From Micromonospora noduli (GTDB lineage Bacteria; Actinomycetota; Actinomycetes; Mycobacteriales; Micromonosporaceae), in assembly GCF_003264365.1 (NCBI RefSeq), contig NZ_PYAK01000018.1:1-64000 (forward strand): 64,000 nt of DNA. Direction: 5' to 3'. A program made the translations under genes and the position numbers. Shown piece after piece: positions 61,589 through 64,000 of the stretch. The notes beneath the pieces were generated by a model. It saw only the letters and a program-made list of their open reading frames with translations, made no database searches and had not been told where the DNA came from. Each line of letters opens with the position of its first letter. Position 1 is the first letter of the stretch.

Positions 61589-62745
61589 GACGGGTTTCCA
61601 GCCGGGATCCGGGCCCGCACGAGGAAGCCGCCGGAAGCCTGCGCACCCGCGCTGAAGTCGCCACCGAGGACGGTGACCCGCTCGCGGAGCCCGGCGAGGC
61701 CGCGCCCGCTGCCGCCCGGGGACGCGCTGTCAGATCCGGAGCCGTCGGTGCTGATCTCCACGGTCGTCTCTCCTTTCCCGTGGTGAACGCGAACCCGGGT
61801 TCGGCTGCCGTGCGCGTACTTCAGCGCGTTCGTCAGCGCCTCCTGCACCACCCGGTACGCCACCACCTCGGCGCTGCCGGTGGCCGCCGCCGGCGTGCCC
61901 TCCCGGACGAACTCAACCGGCTGCCCGGCCTGCCGGGAATGCTCGACGAGGGCGTCCAGGTCGCCGACGGAGGGCGTACGCGGATCGCCTGTGCTGTTGT
62001 GATCCGGGTTGAGCAGGTCGAGCAGCTGCCGCAGGTCGCCGACGGCCCGGCGGCCGGTCCCGGTGATCGCGGTCAAGGTCTGGTCCAACTTGTCCGGGGC
62101 GCCCGTCAGGTAGCGCGCCGCCTCGGCCTGCACGACCATCGCCGTCACGTGGTGGGTGACGACGTCGTGCAGCTCCCGGGCGATGCGCGTGCGCTCCGCA
62201 GTACGGGTGGCCTCCTCGGCATGGCGGCGGCGTTCCGCCTCGGTGGCCCGGTTCTGGCGCAGCCACGCCCCGATGCCCCACGCGAGCGCCAGCAGCAGGT
62301 AGAAGGTGCTGAACCCCGCGACGCCCTCACCCGACCCGAGCCGGTCGAGGGAGATCGCCAGGGGCACGTACGCCGCCGTGGCGAGACCCGCGACGGTCCA
62401 GCGGCGCCGTTCCAGGTGGGTGCCGGCGCTGATGAGCGCGATGGCCAGTCCCGTACCGGCGATGGTGTGGTAGCCGCGGAGCTGGTCGATCGCGAAGCCG
62501 AGCGACACCAGCGCGAGGCAGACGGCCGGCCACCGACGCCTTACGGCGAGCGGCAGGCACTCCAGGGCGACGACACCGATGGTCAGCGCATCGTACGGGC
62601 GGTCCGGGAGGTCGCCGAGCTGCGTGCCCTGTCGCTCCAGGGCCGGGACCACCGTCGCGAGGGCGAGGGCCAGGGCGATCGGGAGATCCCGGACCGTGAT
62701 CGGCCACTGCCGCCACAGATCCGGGAGCCTCCGGAGCTTGATCAC
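61585..62745 (-). CDS. DesK/NarX-type sensor histidine kinase
   Basis: A 386 aa kinase with about four to five N-terminal membrane segments, a HisKA_3 dimerisation helix with the phospho-His in ARELHDVVTHHVTAM, and an HATPase domain (VQEALTNALKYAHGSRTRV, GSGRGLAGLRERV). GTG 62745 overlaps the CPBP stop (GTGA). It is the cognate of the NarL-type regulator. Signal unknown. Confidence 0.92.
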   Translation of the reverse strand: MIKLRRLPDLWRQWPITVRDLPIALALALATVVPALERQGTQLGDLPDRPYDALTIGVVALECLPLAVRRRWPAVCLALVSLGFAIDQLRGYHTIAGTGLAIALISAGTHLERRRWTVAGLATAAYVPLAISLDRLGSGEGVAGFSTFYLLLALAWGIGAWLRQNRATEAERRRHAEEATRTAERTRIARELHDVVTHHVTAMVVQAEAARYLTGAPDKLDQTLTAITGTGRRAVGDLRQLLDLLNPDHNSTGDPRTPSVGDLDALVEHSRQAGQPVEFVREGTPAAATGSAEVVAYRVVQEALTNALKYAHGSRTRVRVHHGKGETTVEISTDGSGSDSASPGGSGRGLAGLRERVTVLGGDFSAGAQASGGFLVRARIPAGNPS

Positions 62746-63578
62746 TGGGTGACTGTAGCGGTTGCCGGGGCCTGCGCCGTGCGGTGGCGGCGAGGGATGA
62801 TGTGCCCGCGGCGCTTGGCCAGCCACAGGAATACCGCGGTCAGCACCACGCCGGCCAGCACCGCGTACAGGCTGCCCTCCGGCCCGAAGTCGCCACCGCT
62901 CAGCGCGACCGGCCCCGTTGTCGAGGCCTCGATCAGCCCCTTTGACTCGCCGTTGCCTGAGACCACGACGCTGAAGATGCCGCCGGCGGCGAAGTTCCAG
63001 CCGAAGTGCAGGCCGATCGGGACCCACAGGTTCCGGGTGGCGGCGTAGCAGGCGGCCAGCATGAACCCGGCCTCGATCGCGATGGCGGTCGCCCCCCACA
63101 CTGTGGCGTGCGGGTTCATCAGGTGGATCGCGCCGAACACCACGCCGGTCAGGGCGAGAGCGATCCAGGTGCCCGTGCGCTCCTCGATGATGCGGAACAG
63201 CACCCCCCGGAAGATCAGCTCCTCGGTGACGGCGGCGGCCGCCATGAACCCGAGCAGACCCAGCGCTCCCGTCGGCGAACCCCAGGCCTCGACGTGGTAA
63301 CCGCCGAGGAACGCGATGTTGGCGATGACGGCCGCGAACATGGCGAAGCCGATGAGCGTCCCGCGGCCCAGCTTCCGGCCCCAGCCGTCCAGGCCGAGCT
63401 CGGTCGGCTCACGGCGCTCGGTGCGCCGCACGACCCACCGGTAGACGACCACGCCCAGCACTGCCGTCGCAGCGCCGATCACCAAGGTGAGGAAGAAGCT
63501 GCCCTCGACGGCGGCGACGCTCTGCCAGCCGACGAGGGCGGCGACGGTGACGGCGAGAAACTGTTTGACGAATCGCAT
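62742..63578 (-). CDS. CPBP-family intramembrane metalloprotease-like protein
   Basis: A 278 aa membrane protein with the Abi/CAAX-protease motifs: EE...R (TEELIFRGVLFRI), a helix His (FGAIHLMNPH) and HFGWN. There are about seven transmembrane segments. Members cleave prenylated or membrane peptides, or act in bacteriocin immunity. ATG 63578 follows gaaggag. It is the first gene of a tightly coupled operon with the two-component system, which suggests it is part of that signalling unit. Confidence 0.9.
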   Translation of the reverse strand: MRFVKQFLAVTVAALVGWQSVAAVEGSFFLTLVIGAATAVLGVVVYRWVVRRTERREPTELGLDGWGRKLGRGTLIGFAMFAAVIANIAFLGGYHVEAWGSPTGALGLLGFMAAAAVTEELIFRGVLFRIIEERTGTWIALALTGVVFGAIHLMNPHATVWGATAIAIEAGFMLAACYAATRNLWVPIGLHFGWNFAAGGIFSVVVSGNGESKGLIEASTTGPVALSGGDFGPEGSLYAVLAGVVLTAVFLWLAKRRGHIIPRRHRTAQAPATATVTQ

Positions 63579-63707
63579 GGCGACTCCTTCGTAGACCACG
63601 GCCGGAGCGCCGCGGACACGAAGAAACCTATGATCTTCCGCCGCCCACAATCGTCACCGTGCAGTGGACACTTGCGGGTAGCTCGCACGGGGGACAAGAA
63701 ACCGCTC

Positions 63708-63812
63708 GGGAGCCCAGACAACCTCGGCGTCAACCGGAACACCGTGGTGAAGGCGTACGCCACGTTGCGCGAGATGGGGATGATCGACCACCATTTTGAG
63801 ATGCCGTGGTGA
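63708..63812 (+). pseudogene. Fragment of a GntR-family regulator
   Basis: The plus frame reads LGVNRNTVVKAYATLREMGM, the recognition helix and wing start of a GntR-type winged helix, and stops soon after (HHFEMPW, stop at 63810-63812). Upstream helices and the effector domain are missing. It is a truncated relic near a CPBP operon. Confidence 0.6.
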
Positions 63813-63825
63813 GCGCATGAAACGC

Positions 63826-63863
63826 CGAACGGCGGCCCGCTGAATCAGTCGGGCCGCCGTTCG
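63826..63863 (-). terminator. Terminator of the cold-shock gene
   Basis: A perfect 14-base stem (cgaacggcggcccg / cgggccgccgttcg) with a ten-base loop lies 12 bases past the cold-shock stop codon on the minus strand. Confidence 0.75.
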
Positions 63864-63875
63864 CAGAGTGTGAAA

Positions 63876-64000
63876 TCAGAGCGGGCGGATGTTCTCCGCC
63901 TGCGGGCCCTTCTGGCCCTGGGTGACGTCGAACTCCACCTTCTGGTTCTCGTCGAGGCTGCGGAAGCCGCTCGCCGAGATCGCGGAGAAGTGGGCAAAGA
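63876..64000 (-). CDS. csp: Cold-shock protein, C-terminal part (cut by window edge)
   Basis: The last 41 residues of a CspA-family nucleic-acid-binding protein are visible in the minus frame: [20 protein letters not shown], then [20 protein letters not shown] and TGA. This is the RNP2 side (FAHFSAI) and C-terminal end of the single cold-shock domain. The N-terminal half lies beyond the window. It acts as an RNA chaperone in the cytoplasm. A strong terminator follows. Confidence 0.95.
   Translation of the reverse strand, partial: FAHFSAISASGFRSLDENQKVEFDVTQGQKGPQAENIRPL

Noticed and set aside
1..64000. Insertion sequences, integrase or att sites
   Set aside because: I found no transposase or integrase motif and no long terminal inverted repeats, only gene relics and two short dispersed repeats.

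Overview
The window is high-GC DNA (codon third positions almost all G/C, many GTG starts, GTGA/ATGA stop-start overlaps) from an actinobacterium, most likely a Micromonosporaceae member. Support includes a complete SCO2521-SCO2525-type gene set, an AfsR/SARP regulator, a holin-X-family membrane protein and an actinobacterial cold-shock gene. The species cannot be fixed from the sequence.

Region 1 (about 0.4-24 kb) is a biosynthetic gene cluster that I consider the main discovery. Three adjacent minus-strand genes (4084-7105) are recognisable CarC, CarA and CarB homologues: carbapenem synthase-like 2-oxoglutarate oxygenase, carbapenam/beta-lactam synthetase, and carboxymethylproline synthase. 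They predict a bicyclic carbapenam or carbapenem core. Around them lie enzymes not found in the carbapenem clusters I know (Pectobacterium/Serratia car, Streptomyces thn): an acyl/aminoacyl adenylating enzyme, an ArgJ-like ornithine acetyltransferase, a DapF-fold protein with both catalytic cysteines changed to serine, a SznF-like haem-oxygenase-fold diiron oxidase, a bis-MGD molybdoenzyme, an amino-acid hydroxylase-type 2OG oxygenase, two paralogous amidinotransferases, a mARC-like MOSC protein, a LysE exporter, an SDR, an ArgA-like GNAT and a YqcI/YcgG (DcsA/GntA-type) haem N-hydroxylase. An AfsR-type regulator is transcribed away from this block, followed by an MFS transporter and an L-amino-acid-ligase-type ATP-grasp enzyme. 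The simplest reading is a beta-lactam core joined to, or co-produced with, an arginine-derived, possibly N-oxygenated guanidine moiety.

Region 2 (24-44 kb) is ordinary chromosomal material with much decay. It has an SRPBCC protein, an MmyB-type regulator, an SDR, an HD-domain protein, a GlxA-type AraC regulator, a holin-X protein, a fatty acid desaturase, a large proline-rich membrane protein, zwf, a PadR/membrane-protein pair, a haloacetate-dehalogenase-like hydrolase, an acyl-CoA dehydrogenase and a lipoprotein. Between them are short remnants of ftsK, an MDR alcohol dehydrogenase and an ABC ATPase, plus two dispersed repeats. Further remnants (methyltransferase, PIG-L deacetylase, GntR) lie elsewhere in the window.

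Region 3 (44-56.7 kb) contains the SCO2525-2524-2523-2522 operon with convergent SCO2521. Next to it is a three-gene DUF4062-NACHT-HEAT / TrkA-N-RyR / SLOG-like set that looks like a nucleotide-signal-controlled conflict or immunity system.

Region 4 (56.9-64 kb) has a CopB-type P1B ATPase behind a CsoR-type operator, a secreted trypsin-fold serine protease, a NarL/DesK-type two-component system translationally coupled to a CPBP protease-like membrane protein, a GntR remnant, and the 3' end of a cold-shock gene with its terminator.
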